Source of the DNA: Pampus argenteus
Taxonomy: Eukaryota; Chordata; Actinopteri; Scombriformes; Stromateidae
Direction of reading: 5' to 3'
NCBI GenBank assembly: GCA_036937835.1
Contig: CM072880.1
Coordinates: forward strand, 12,716,501-12,780,500
DNA: 64,000 bases
Shown: positions 47,797-61,490 of the stretch, in pieces
How positions within the stretch are numbered: position 1 is the stretch's first letter
Layout: each line of letters begins with the position of its first letter
Position numbers and translations under genes: made by a program
The notes under the pieces: model-generated
Databases searched by the model: none
What the model saw: the letters and a program-made list of their open reading frames with translations, nothing else
What the model was told of the DNA's origin: nothing

Positions 47797-50700
47797 ATGG
47801 CCACGGCCTCATCGACAGCAGAGTCTAGCCATAACCATAGAGGAACATCACAGCTCCATGCCATTGGTGAGTCCAAACACAGTAGGCTGTCATGTGGGGG
47901 TGTGATGTCACTTACTCTGAGAGCTCACAATTAAGCCCCTGTGTGAAGAGGTCTTCACCTCAAGGATCAATAATAATAATTCACTTTAATTTAAAGTTAA
48001 AGTTTTCAGGAGTCTCATCACTTCTTTATTTGCCCTCCGGCCAGTTTCCTGTGCCAAAATCAAGAGGAAGAAGAGCCTGTTTGGGACTACCATTTATGCG
48101 GAGGTGACAGCGGAGGGGGAGTCGCAACGCACAGCGAAGTCCCACAGCTCCTCAAGTCCTAAATGGGACGAGAGGCTCACTCTGTAAGACACAGTTTACC
48201 TACTCTATGTCACTGACTGTCGATAGTCTGTCTTTTTCTGACACTGTATGTCCATGATATATGTATTAAGCTAAGTTCTGTATACACAAGTTAATGTTCA
48301 CAGTGAGATCCATAAATGAGTGTTTGAGGAGAATTCATGGATACCAAGACACTTTTCTTATTTGGAGATTTCAAGATAAAATGCTAGACATGATTTCTGA
48401 GACTTCTTGCAAACATCTACCTCCTCTTACTCCCCCAAACCGAATGTTCCTAGGATGAGTCTGTGTTGATCTCCAAATGACCCGTGCTTATATAAAAAGC
48501 TGTTGAGACAGAGCGGGGGAGAGAATTGTATAATAGACAGGGTTTCAATGTATACACAAACATGAGGTTGTTGAAACATGTTCTGAAAAACAGAAACATA
48601 TTCAGTAGAAAATCGATGAATAATTATTTGAACAGTGAAAAATACTGTACGACACACTCTTTGTGTCTTGGAGCCAACGTCTTGAACACGGCAGATCTTT
48701 ACAGCTCTCTGGCTTCAAGAAGAGTCGGCCAAATGCCAGACGTGTCATTGCAAATGCTAATTGCTTTGATTGGGTAATTATTTCCTGAAAAGACAGAATA
48801 CTGTTGTGTATGTGGTCCTGTGTTTGAATTATGGATCTTTTACAAGCTGTTATGGGTCCTACACAAGACACAAGATAATACTAAATATTTCTCTTAAGGC
48901 TGATGTGTTCAGCTGTGAATACAGTGACTGAGTTGTGGAGTTTTCATGTGGTGTAAAGACAGAAAACACAAGGTTTTGCTCATTTTAGCAATATTATCTT
49001 GACTTGTATCATTGCAGGTTGTGCAGAAAGTATTATTATTTTTTGATTGTGAATGTAAAAATAATATTAAGATATTGCAACAGTGAAATTGCTATGGATA
49101 CCACTTCTCCCCAATTCTGCATTCAAATCTATTCTGCATTCAGCAGCACCAACAGAGCTTTCCTTTTAAAAAGCCCATTCTTGGTCTCTGTTTCCTTTTT
49201 ATGTGTTCAAAATAATTGGAGAATAAAAAAATATACTAACAAACAGAACTATGAAGGTGTGGTAACAATAAACACAACAGACCTCAGCGATATTTCAACA
49301 AGAGACAGACAACTTCTACAATTACAGTTCTGAAAATGAATCAACGTTGAGGCATCACACTTGTACTTACACTGAGGAATACACTGTAAGAGAAAACAAA
49401 TGGGACTCCAGCTTTGATTTGAAATGGGGCTAAAATGCTTTTATGACCGTGTCTTGTTTGATTGTGTTTTGTTTGTGTCTTCCTGACCCATTAGGAATGT
49501 AACACCGCACACACAGGTGGATTTCAAAGTATGGAGTCACCACACCCTGAAAGCAGACGCTCTGCTGGGCAAAGCCACGCTGAACCTAATACAAGCCTTG
49601 GAGCAGCATGACCGAAAATGTACGATGAAACTACATCAAACATACAGATCCGTATTACAATACAAATGATATGATGACATGTTAACTGCTAGTTACTACA
49701 GTACTAGACAACGATAGATTCATTAAGGTATTACTCACGCAGACTAGCCGATATTGGTATCATGTTTCTATTTTTCTATTTGTTTTATGTTTTTCTTTAT
49801 GCAACTCTGTTGAAATGCCTCCTTTACATAAATCTCATCTCTGCTTTGACTCAACAGTGGAGAATGTGAAGGAAGTGCTGAAGCTGAGTGTGGAGCAGAA
49901 GGGAGCTGTGGTTACCACAGGGGAGCTGACCATCTATCTAGACGGACTGACTGTCACGGACCAGGAGGAACTGGCACCACTTACCAACGGCAATGCAGCA
50001 AATGGCACCAGTGAGCTCAACATTTATATGTTAGGGGGTGGGCTTGGTTCTACTAGTAAATAATATACACCAGGGAAGCTGAAGCAGAGAAAAATGACAT
50101 AGAAACAGGAAAATATTGGTACGCTATCACCCAACACTTTTTCTGCTCATTTGAATTAATTTACCGAATGAACACTCACACATGGACACACGCTTTAATC
50201 AGCAAGACGTATATAGGCTAACATTTTTTTCCCCCCAATCATCTCTAGAAGTCCAACAGAATGGCGAAGCCCTCCATGAAAATGGAGACTCATCTTCCTC
50301 TTCCTCAAGGGCTGCCAACAGGTAAACCAAACAAACAAACAAACCAACCATTTTTGGGCATTTTCTTGTTGTTCCACATATTTCGCGACGGAGAAGCTTC
50401 TTTCAACTGAAGTTTTCCTAAAATGGTTGTTGGCCTGGTTAGCGCCTCGAAATCAAGTGGCATGCTCAGCCTCAAGTAAAGGAATGGTAACAAGCGGCAA
50501 ACTGTGTGTGCGTGTGTTAGCCCTGTTTCCTCACAATCCTGTAGGAACACATCAAGGTCTACTTTACATTACTGTTAATACTACTTTTTGCAGTAGGAGC
50601 TTTTACCTCAGAGAGAATACCTCAGTCATGTTTCCCTTGTTACCACCTTTTGTTGACTACATAGAGGTAGCTTTTTCCAAGCTGTTTGCACTTATGTTGC

Positions 50701-53700
50701 TAATTTCTCTGTGTATTACTTCTTCTCAAACCTTTCTATCCCACTCTACTGCTTTTAGCTCTAACAACTACCCCACTGGTGCCAATCTTTATCATCTGTC
50801 TCGCTCTCAAAGTGCCCTTCACTGAGGCAAACAGGGCTTTTATTGAAAAGCCACAAAGGGAGCATGTTTGCTCAACTCACCAGACGGGAGGTTGGTGGGA
50901 GGTTGAGTCTGGCTTATTGCAGTTTCTGAGAGGACAGCAAAATACAGACAGATGATACAGAGAGATATCTAAAACGTATTAGTGTTCCCCCTTATTGGGA
51001 GTTCCCGAAATGGTGAAGCCTGATAGGAAAGGCAGCTGGGGAATATTTGTGATGGCACGATAATTTTTCTGTGTCATTGTTATCTAAATAATAAAACTGT
51101 AAACGTGTTTCTTGTTGTGTGCATTCTCAGAACATCTACAGTATATCCTCTCCAAAAATTATCATTAAATTCAGATATTTATTATACTATATGTTTAATA
51201 GGTAGAATTAATGCACATTTATGTGGGTTAGTCTGTGTTCAAACCATCAATCGCCCAATTAAATTCCCCAACAAATATAATTTGGTTTCAAATGTTAATA
51301 GTTTCTGCTGTATAAAGTCAAATTTTCATGATGAAATAAGCAGTAATCAAAGTTTCAGCTCAAGATAAATAACATTTCTGGTTATTTATCAAGAGTTTAA
51401 TACTAGGAAACTGTGGGTGTGGTTTTGGTCAGTCAACAAGAGCTTTTATGACTTGCGGATATGCTGAGTATTTAAAATCGGCATTCATTTTGTTGTTGGT
51501 GGTTTCTTAAAGGAGTTATGCAATTGCAAGTGTGACTTTTTTGTTTTGGTTGCTGGTTTGTTGTCAGCGTTTGTTTGTTTTTTTATATTGTTGGCTGGCA
51601 TCCCACCTCTTGCTTAGACAAAGCCTGGACTTGAGTCATATGGTAGATTTTGTATTGGTCTTATCTACAGCACAAACTGAACTGTGTCGGCTTACAAAAA
51701 GGCCTCTTTAGCTGTGCCCATTACGTCACAACACCATGCTATCATGCCCCGTCCTTATCCCTACAAGACAATAGCGTCAGTGTCACAAGCCAAGTCATTT
51801 ATCGGACACACACACACAGTAGAAGTATCACACATTTAGCAAAAACAAAGTGTTTTTTTGTTTTGTTCTTATAATTTACATAATTTAGTTTTAGTTCTTA
51901 TATACTGTATGTATCATATTTGTATAGAGTTTGTTAGGATCAAATAAAAATTCAAATTTAACAGATTGCTATTGGTGTTTTCTCCTGCAGCACAGTGAAT
52001 GGTACAGACTCGGACCCTAGGTCAGGTTCCTTTTCGGCCTCCAATGGCGTGGATGGTCAGGTGCCTTCCAGTTCCTGTAGCCCTGCTCTTGCTCACATCG
52101 TCAATGGAGATGCCACACCCAACTCCACCCCGGTCCACCAACCTTCAGACAGTGACACAGAGAGTAGGACAGGTGAGTTTAATCTTTAGTTTGCAACTTT
52201 TACATTTGTGAATTATATTCACTTTTAAAGTAGAGTCCCTTGGATCCCAGGTTTGTATTGCATGTTTCTGACGTCTTCACTGCTACAAAATCCTGCACAA
52301 GTTACGAAAGTCAGCCTTATTTTATTGTGTTTTTCGTATATTCTAAGCCTGTGAGTGGCACTTGACACGCTTCTTTTGAAAATTAAAAAAAAATAATACA
52401 GAAAATGGAGTGAGAGAACTTAATTTAGTTTTTCATGGCCTTCAGAAAACTCCTATTGATCATGTGACCAGAAAAAAGTTACTGAGTCACTGACTGACTA
52501 ACTAAGTGGTGAAATTACACAGTTGGTCTGGCTCAGTGTTGGTGTTTCCCTATTTTCCGTTGCTCTTTAAAAACTGAATAGGCAAAAGGTGATAGGAATG
52601 AATAACAGCAGCATGATGCTCTGGTGCAACAAAGTCGGCCAAACTCCTGTTTAAACAGTTGCAACGTCTACCGTCTCCTCCTTCCGTCCAGCGTAATCCA
52701 CTCATCCGCTAACAGTGCTGTAAACAGCCGTCAGGAGAGACGCTGTGCTGCACAGATAAACAGCATTAAAACAAGTCTTGCAGGTAAAAAGTGCGACTTG
52801 CATAGGATATTATATTATTTTAGTGTGGGACAGCTGCTCTGCAGATGTGCTTGATTTTACTGTAACTGGGGACTGGGTGGAGATTAGCCTCCTGAATTTG
52901 CAACTTTTATTTAGTGCAGTGTAGTGTTAGATAGTGGGGACGAGCTAAAATCCAAATTCTTTCAGTGTTCTGTGTAGTTTTTATTAATGTTTTAAAGTTG
53001 CTGTTAAGACAATGTGCAGGACACTTTGCTTGATAATATAATGTATTATACAGATACTAGGTAATGACCCGTGGACGGAAAATGCACAGATTCAGCGGAA
53101 TGTCCAAGTACAAGTTCTTCAAGGTTGACTCGGTCCAGTGGAGTAGAACAGTAGATTTTCATTAAGTGGGCGCATTTATTCTTTGCTGTTGTCAGCACCT
53201 GCATCCAAATCTCCCCGGAGAGACGGAAAGAAAAGAAAAGCAGGGTGCAGTGTACTGTGGAGGCAATGCATTGAACCAATAGACTTCAACTACACTGAGC
53301 TGCAGCTGACCGTAGAATATCAGTTCTTCACTAGTATGCTAGTATCACTGATGATGTCACAAAAATATCCAGTTGACGAAAATGAGAACTATTAACTATT
53401 TGAATGCAACCCATGTACCCTAATCTTAAACCAAGTTGTCAACGTTGTTCCCTTTAGTTGTGTTGCATCACTACCTGTGAAAAGCTAATAGGGAACTTCA
53501 GGTTTGTTGTTGTGGTAATGTTACTGAGGCATTTTTAATAGACAGAAAACTACTTTTTCTTAATCCACATTGTTCCTACGTCGATTCCAAAATGTTTCCA
53601 CTCGTGACTTCTCTGATGGTTTGGCGTCACAACTATCTGCTGGATTCTTCCATTGTGGGTTAATAAAAGAACAAACACTGTCTAAAATTACTAGACTAAT

Positions 53701-56700
53701 ACTTGTTGTGTGGTCAGTCTGTATGAAACCATCATGGTGATGGTGACATGATCAAATGCAGACTTCACTGATATCAATATGAAGTGGTAAGACCACGCAT
53801 ATAAACGGCACCATTGTTTTCTCTGACTTGTCTGCAGTCAACGGGGAGTCCTGTGATGCTGCACTCGGGCCATCGCCTGCTACAACAGGTGATGTGATGC
53901 CCCCTGCAGATGACCACGGGGTCTGCAATCAAGATGCTGCCCTGCCAGACTCTGACACACCACCAAATAGCACATCTCAACCCCTGCCAACCTCCACACA
54001 GGCTCCAGCGTCCTCTACTGCTGCTAAGCCTACTGATGGCACTCCTCCTCCTCCTCCTCCTTCTCCTCCTCCTGCTGCTGCCGCCGCCGCTTCCTCCACA
54101 GTCACCTCCCCAGCCCAGGGGGGCAATACCGTCACAAACTCCTCATCATCGTCCTCTTCCCCACCGGCAATGGGAGAAACAAATGCCTCAGAAGCAGGCG
54201 GTGGTAGCAGTAGTAGCAATACAACTGCAACTGCAGATGGAGCCAAGCCCAGGCAGCAAGTCCCCAATGCTGGAGCTTCAGACCCTCTGCCACCAGGGTA
54301 AAGAATCACCACCAGCTGCTTGTTTTATGCACCCCCCCCCTCCCCCCGAGTTGTTGTTGATTCTTATTGCCTTTCAGGTGGGAGCAAAGGAAAGATCCGC
54401 ATGGGAGAACGTACTATGTAGACCACAACACCAGAACTACAACCTGGGAAAGACCACAGCCACTCCCACCAGGGTGAGTCTGTGTTTGTTTTATGTCTTC
54501 AGCCTTTTTTACAAACAACAAGTTCACCTGCCTGAGGCTTTTTAGCTCACAGTTATGTAGCTAAACAGAAATGTGTATTTTTAATTAGTTTTAGTCACAT
54601 TTCTTGCATTACATCTTTATCTGTGTAAATTAAATTAAGACCTCATTAAACCAGTGATAACACATAATGAGGTGTCCTGATATATGAATATAATAGAGCC
54701 CTGTGAAGTTGGGGGGGTGGGTGTCATGTTAAAAAAGGTCACTTTTGATTGTGGTGAGGTTAGTTTCAGTGTTGTTGTCTGGTAACACCCCATCATCAAA
54801 CATTAATTGTATCATTGATTAGTTACAGGACTTTAATTAATTGTGTTCCTTTGAAAGTAGTTTCTTCAGGCCATTTGATTTATTTTTAATTGGATTACCA
54901 ATAAGTCAGTTTCAGGTAGCAATAACAAAAGAAACTAACTGAAACTTTTCTCATTCTGGGAATCCGTATTTGTGACTTACCTGGCTGCGTCTTTCTTTTC
55001 CTTACAAGCCTGCTTTTATGTGTGTCTCTCTGTTTATTGTACCGTCCACCTCCTTCACTCTGCCAGATGGGAGCGCAGAGTGGATGACCGGGGCAGGATC
55101 TATTATGTGGACCACAACACCCGCACCACCACGTGGCAGCGTCCCACTATGGAATCAGTCCGCAATTTTGAGCAGTGGCAGAGCCAACGCAGCCAGCTGC
55201 AGGGAGCTATGCACCAGTTCAACCAGAGATACCTCTACTCTGTAAGATAATCCTTCCCCCATCCTGTCTCCTCAACCCCCTTCGACACCTGCCTGAGAAA
55301 TGAAAAACCATCTGATACTTCAGTTTGTCAACCTGCTGAATTTATACTTTTAGTTTTTCTTTGGAATACTACCTACATGATAATGTACATACATCCTAGA
55401 TACGTTTATTCAAGTGACGTAAACATCCCCCATGTGAAAAGGGAAGCCACGCTGGTGTATGACCAATGTGTCCTCCCTTTGTAACTGAGTGACATTTAGA
55501 TGATGTAAATGTTATTTTGTACCTTAAACAGAAAATGTTTTTCTAAATATGACATATTAGTATATAGTTGTTTTTTTTTTAAAACCCACTACATAAGTCG
55601 CAGACCAAAGATCAATAAATCTTGTGATATATGCTCAGTGAAACCCATGCATTAATGAGTCACCTGACCATGCTGGATCTATCCAGCTTTAAACTTCAGC
55701 TTGTCACCTTTTTATAATGTTCTTTAAGATCAATCAATTTGACAATTACACACCCAGTACTACAAAAACAGAGCACCCACACGTGGCTCTGACTACAACC
55801 ACTTCTTATAGTTTAGAAGATAATTTAGTCACAAGATTACTTCCTTGTGATCTGTGATGTCACTTTGTATTTTCTTTGAAATTTGTAATGACAGGGCACA
55901 AATCTGAAACACTATAATGTGATTTGGAATTACTATTCTTATTGGAAATCAAAGTTGTTAGAGAACATATCACTCTGATGAGCTTAGAAATCATAGGCTC
56001 AGTTACGAATTATGTAAACCTACATGAATCTAATGAATCTCATCTCTTTCTCTCATTGTATTAGTTTTGCAGTGCCACTCACTTAACATACTGTTCGGCA
56101 TTAAGCTCAACTCATTTAACCCAATGGTGAAAACCTTACCTTGCCAGGATTTACAATATACACGCTCAAGTTTCCGCCCTAATCTGGTTATCTTTGTGAG
56201 GGTCCCTCTCCTAAATCTTTGATCTGAGCAGTGATGTCATCTTTACTGACGATGATTAGCTCACTACACAAATTAAAAGCCAGACAGAGTTGGCAAGTAT
56301 TGAGCAGTAACCAGCCACAGAGGCAGTAACATATCAAACATAACATATCACTTCTTGTTTTCATTTGGGATATAACCCTGGAACCCTATGTTTACTGTCA
56401 TGGACTACTTTTGTGCTTGAATTATTTTTTATTTTTTTAAATTTTTTTAAAGCATCCTATAAATTTGGAATATTTTTGACCAGATTTGTTGTGATTTTTA
56501 TTTTTATTTTTTAAATGGATGTCTACGTGTGTATCCCTCGTTTTCAGGCATCCATGATGTCTGCTGAGAATGATCCTCTTGGCCCGCTACCTCCTGGATG
56601 GGGTAAGTTCACATTCTTCCTTCTAAATACTTTACACATTTTCATGTGGTGTCAGTATGTACTCTACTGTTCTGTAAACTGGAAATAGTTAAGTTTGTGA

Positions 56701-57640
56701 TGCTGATTTAGTTATACCAAATTTATTCTGAATGTGTCCAAATTGTTTTGCTGCATCCACAATCTTCAACCTCCTCCTTTTTTTTTTTTTTTTCTTTAAA
56801 AACCTTCCCTCTGCAAGTCACTACTTGCTATTCACAAACATCACATATGACAGCTTATAAGTGTGTATAAGTGTGTATGTGTTGCCACATACTGGGGGTC
56901 TGGTGTTCATTCTGCCCATTAAGCTTTATTTCTCTTTCTGTGTTTTTATCAACTTCAGAGAGGCGTGTGGACTCCAATGACCGAGTGTACTTTGTCAACC
57001 ATAATACCAAGACAACACAGTGGGAAGATCCCAGAACCCAAGGGTGAGCTCAGTGCGAGAGAAGCCGCAACAAAAGAAAAATGAAATGCATATAAAATTC
57101 TCAAGATAATATAAGCAAATGCATCACTGAAGCCCAGATGATAACGTGGAGCCGTTTATATCAGAACAGAATGTAGATTATCATGCACCATAATTTAAAG
57201 CAGAAATGCCGATCACTGCAACAGAGTAACTCTTTTTGGCTCCAGATTGTCTGGAGTCTGTTTGGCTCTTTCAAAGATCTTTTTAATTTGTCAAAAGAGA
57301 AATTAGTCATAAGAAGCACATAAATGTTACAGGCCTAAACCATACATTTTCTACACTGGTCACACAGACTGAATCAGTTGTCACAGAACACGTTCTACGT
57401 CTTCATAAAATACTGATAGTTATGAATTAGATAAACACGACATTTTCATCAAAGCAATTTTCACCAACCGGTACCAGAAAACCCGTCATCCCATCATTCC
57501 ATTCCATTATTTTTCAGTCATGTTTACACAGTAAACCTGTTGTTCCTCCACACTGTTTGTACAATGTGATGAGATAAACTTGATTATAACCCATTTCGCA
57601 ATTCATACCTCGCGTGTTGTACAGCCTATAAAACGTGGTC

Positions 57641-57680
<40 letters not shown>

Positions 57681-60600
57681 ATATCCACCTTGAGGGTAAA
57701 GCTAACGTTAAATGTCTCAGTAACGCTTTATGATGCTGTACAGGCCACAGCTGGATGCTCTTTTATAAGCGTGCCCAGTCCGTAGTCTCACAGCAGCTGT
57801 ACAAAAACAAGTTCAAATCCAAGTATGACAGTAGAATCTGTTGTAATGTTTCAAAGGTCCATGTAAGTAAAGTCCCAAGAGGCAGTGAAATGCATGTCAG
57901 GTTGATGCCATTAAGTGTTGTAGATTTGGGTGTTGTTCTTGTCCATTTTCCACATTTGTCATGTAATTGGCTCATATGTGTGTCCGCTTGTTTTGGACAC
58001 GCATATGGGAATAAAACTCACGGGAGCAGAATATAGAAGAGAAATTTCCATAACCTAGCATTCATTATGTCACACTGACATGTAGGTTGTAGGTATGAGA
58101 GTATCAGGGCAATGTTGTTAAAGCATAATATTAGTCATATTAGACTAATATATACAGTTGATATTAAAAAGGAATTGTATAAAATTGTGTGTTTTCAGGC
58201 TACAGAATGAGGACCCGCTGCCAGAAGGTTGGGAGATCCGCTACACAAGGGAAGGTGTTCGCTATTTCGTGGATCATAACACCCGAACCACCACTTTCAG
58301 CGACCCCCGCACTGGAAAGTCCTCTGTGTAAGAACATGTTTCAAAATAATTATTTTGCTTGTGTGTTCTGCATTACATTTTACCTTTTCTAGAGAACATG
58401 TTTACAAGAACCAGATGGGGTCATCACATTGAAATTCAGGGGTGGAATTTCCTATGAAAATAGCTTATTTTGCAGCTTTTACTTGCTACATTTTGACTTT
58501 TAAATCTTTTTTTCTTCTCAGCACCAAAGGCCCTCAGATCGCTTATGAACGCAGCTTCCGATGGAAGCTTGCCCATTTTCGCTACCTGTGCCAGGTAGGC
58601 CTTTTCTCTCTTACACCGTCATCATCTTTCCTGCACTCATTCACTCTTCTTAATCTTATTTCTCCCTTCCTCACGCAATATATTCACGTTTTATTTGGTC
58701 TTTTCCCAGTCCAATGCTCTCCCTAGCCACGTGAAGATCACCGTCTCCAGACAGACATTGTTTGAAGACTCTTTCCAGCAAGTAAGCGGATCCTTTTACT
58801 ACTGCTCTGGCCCAATGAATTTTAAGTGTAGTGATGCATCAAAGCATAGTTTCCTTATTTTATATATATGTATATATGTGCAACATTCATGCCAGCTGTT
58901 CTGTTTTATCTGCTAACATGTGTGTTTGTGTTTATTAGATTATGGCCCTGAAGCCTTACGACTTGAGGAGGAGACTCTATGTCATCTTCAGAGGGGAGGA
59001 GGGTCTAGACTACGGTGGTTTAGCTCGGTAATATAGATAAACCAATCGTACCTGAGCAATATGTCCAATCCATGTTCAAAGAAGTTTAGAGTATAGCATT
59101 GGCACAAAAACATCTGAAACATGATGTCTCCTCTGCTTTAAGAATGAATAAAAATGCCAATGTTATAGTTGAAAGTCTAAACTTTCTTTGAGTGCAAAAA
59201 TTGTTACATAGTAATTGATGACTTGTAACTTCTGTCTCCTCTTTCCACCTCACTTTACAGGGAGTGGTTCTTCCTGTTGTCCCATGAGGTGCTGAACCCC
59301 ATGTACTGCCTGTTTGAGTATGCGGGCAAGAGCAACTACTGTCTGCAGATTAACCCTGCCTCAGCCATCAACCCAGACCACCTCTCCTACTTCTGCTTCA
59401 TAGGCCGCTTCATTGCAATGGCAAGTTCACATGCAAACCCACACACACATAACATTCATATTACACAAACACAGCAGGTAAAAGATTAAACATGCAAACA
59501 AAAATCAAAATTTTTAGAAATAAAATACAGATACAGAAGTCACCATATTGCAAACGTCTTTTTTCTTTTATTTATGAAAACTTAATCTGTTACCATGTGT
59601 GGATTGTTGCAATGTATTCTGATATTCAGATACCTGTATAACCATACAGATAAATGTTTTCATGTATGTATTTTCCAATTGGTGTACACAATCTAGATGT
59701 GTTCATATTCTCAAATTGATCAGGACAGTGTTTTGTTTTGTTTTTTAATTTATTTTATTTCTCTCTGGCTGCAGGCACTTTTCCACGGCAAGTTCATTGA
59801 CACAGGCTTCTCTCTGCCTTTCTACAAACGCATGCTGAACAAGAAGCTAATCCTCAAAGACCTGGAGTCCATCGACCCTGAGTTCTACAACTCACTGATA
59901 TGGATCAGGTAATGTGTGTCATATTTCTGTATTGCTATGCCAGTAGAGGGCATGACTGGAAAATCAACTCCTTTTGAAGTCCATGTGCAAATTCAGTGAT
60001 CACATTACGGTCAAGCATTTAGAGTGAAAATTATTGTTATAAATATTGCTGTGCTTTACACTTAATGGAGCCTTTGGCTGGAGAGCAACTATGTGCATTC
60101 TTGATTAGATTATCTAGTAAGTAGGTCGCTGCTGTTTATTAGTGCCTTTTTTGCTCTGGGCTGTTTATGCGGTTATATTGTAGATGTTGTTATTGATGCA
60201 GGCCAAACAAGTGCACAGAGATCATCTGAAAAGGTTGGGCTTGGTCCACTTTCTGAGCTATTTGTGAATCACTTAAAAAAAGAGAAATAAAGCCATAAGG
60301 GGGCAGTGAAGTACAGCACGACAATCACAGGAATATTTTCCCCCTGGTGATGCATAATGACAAGTTACAAATGAAGAGTTACCTGTCGGATTATGTGACT
60401 TGATGTTTGCAGCCCTTTGCTTTCTTTCAATGAACTGTTTAGCAATCTCATCTCTCCTCAGGGACAACAACATTGAAGAGTGCGGCCTGGAAATGTACTT
60501 CTCAGTGGACATGGAGATCTTGGGGAAGATCACTTCCCATGACCTCAAACCGGATGGCACCAACGTCCTGGTCACCGAGGAGAACAAGGAGGAGTATATC

Positions 60601-61456
60601 AGGTTGAGTACAAACGCTGTTTTATCCTACCAGCAACATTATCAGACCTCTTGAATATCATTTGGAGTAAATCTTTATTTATGTATTTTTTGTTTACAGT
60701 CTAATGGCAGAGTGGAGGTTCTCCCGCGGTGTAGAAGGTCAGACCAAAGCTTTCCTGGACGGCTTCAATGAAGTGGTTCCACTTCAGTGGCTTCAGTACT
60801 TTGATGAAAAGGAGCTGGAGGTGAGCAGCATGCCTGTCGGTGGTTGTACAGTGATAATTTCCATCCTACTCTTGAGTGCTGTTATTGCTCTCCGTTGTCA
60901 TGTGTTTTAAAACCACCCCACTCTACATCATTTTAACCATGACTTCATTCTCAATTAATCACTTGTACTGTGTGTGTGTGTGTGTGTGATGTAGGTGATG
61001 CTGTGTGGCATGCAGGAGGTTGACCTACAGGACTGGCAGAGGAACACAGTGTATCGTCACTACACCAGGAACAGCAAACAGATCATCTGGTTCTGGCAGG
61101 TATGTACACACACTCGACTCGATTTGAAATGTATTATATCATCTGGCTTTATAAAACAAGTAAAAACTGTACTGTAATATAACTTGGGTCACATAGTCGG
61201 TGCAGGATTTGCATAAATGATTGAGCCAACAAAAATTATAGCGCGTCAGTTGATGTTTATAACCTATACTGTTGATGAACAGTGTGTGTGTGTGTGTGGT
61301 CACTGACGAGAGAATGTGTCTGTGTCTTGTTACATTCCCTGCAGCTGGTGAAAGAAGTTGACAACGAAGTGCGTCTGCGGCTCATGCAGTTTGTTACTGG
61401 AACCTGCAGGCTTCCCCTGGGTGGCTTCGCTGAGCTCATGGGTTAGTGATGGACCG

Positions 61457-61490
<34 letters not shown>

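Noticed and set aside
53910..54545. 211-codon Pro/Leu-rich frame over wwp1 exon 7
   Set aside because: It is an alternate frame of the low-complexity exon and runs through splice sites required by the wwp1 model.
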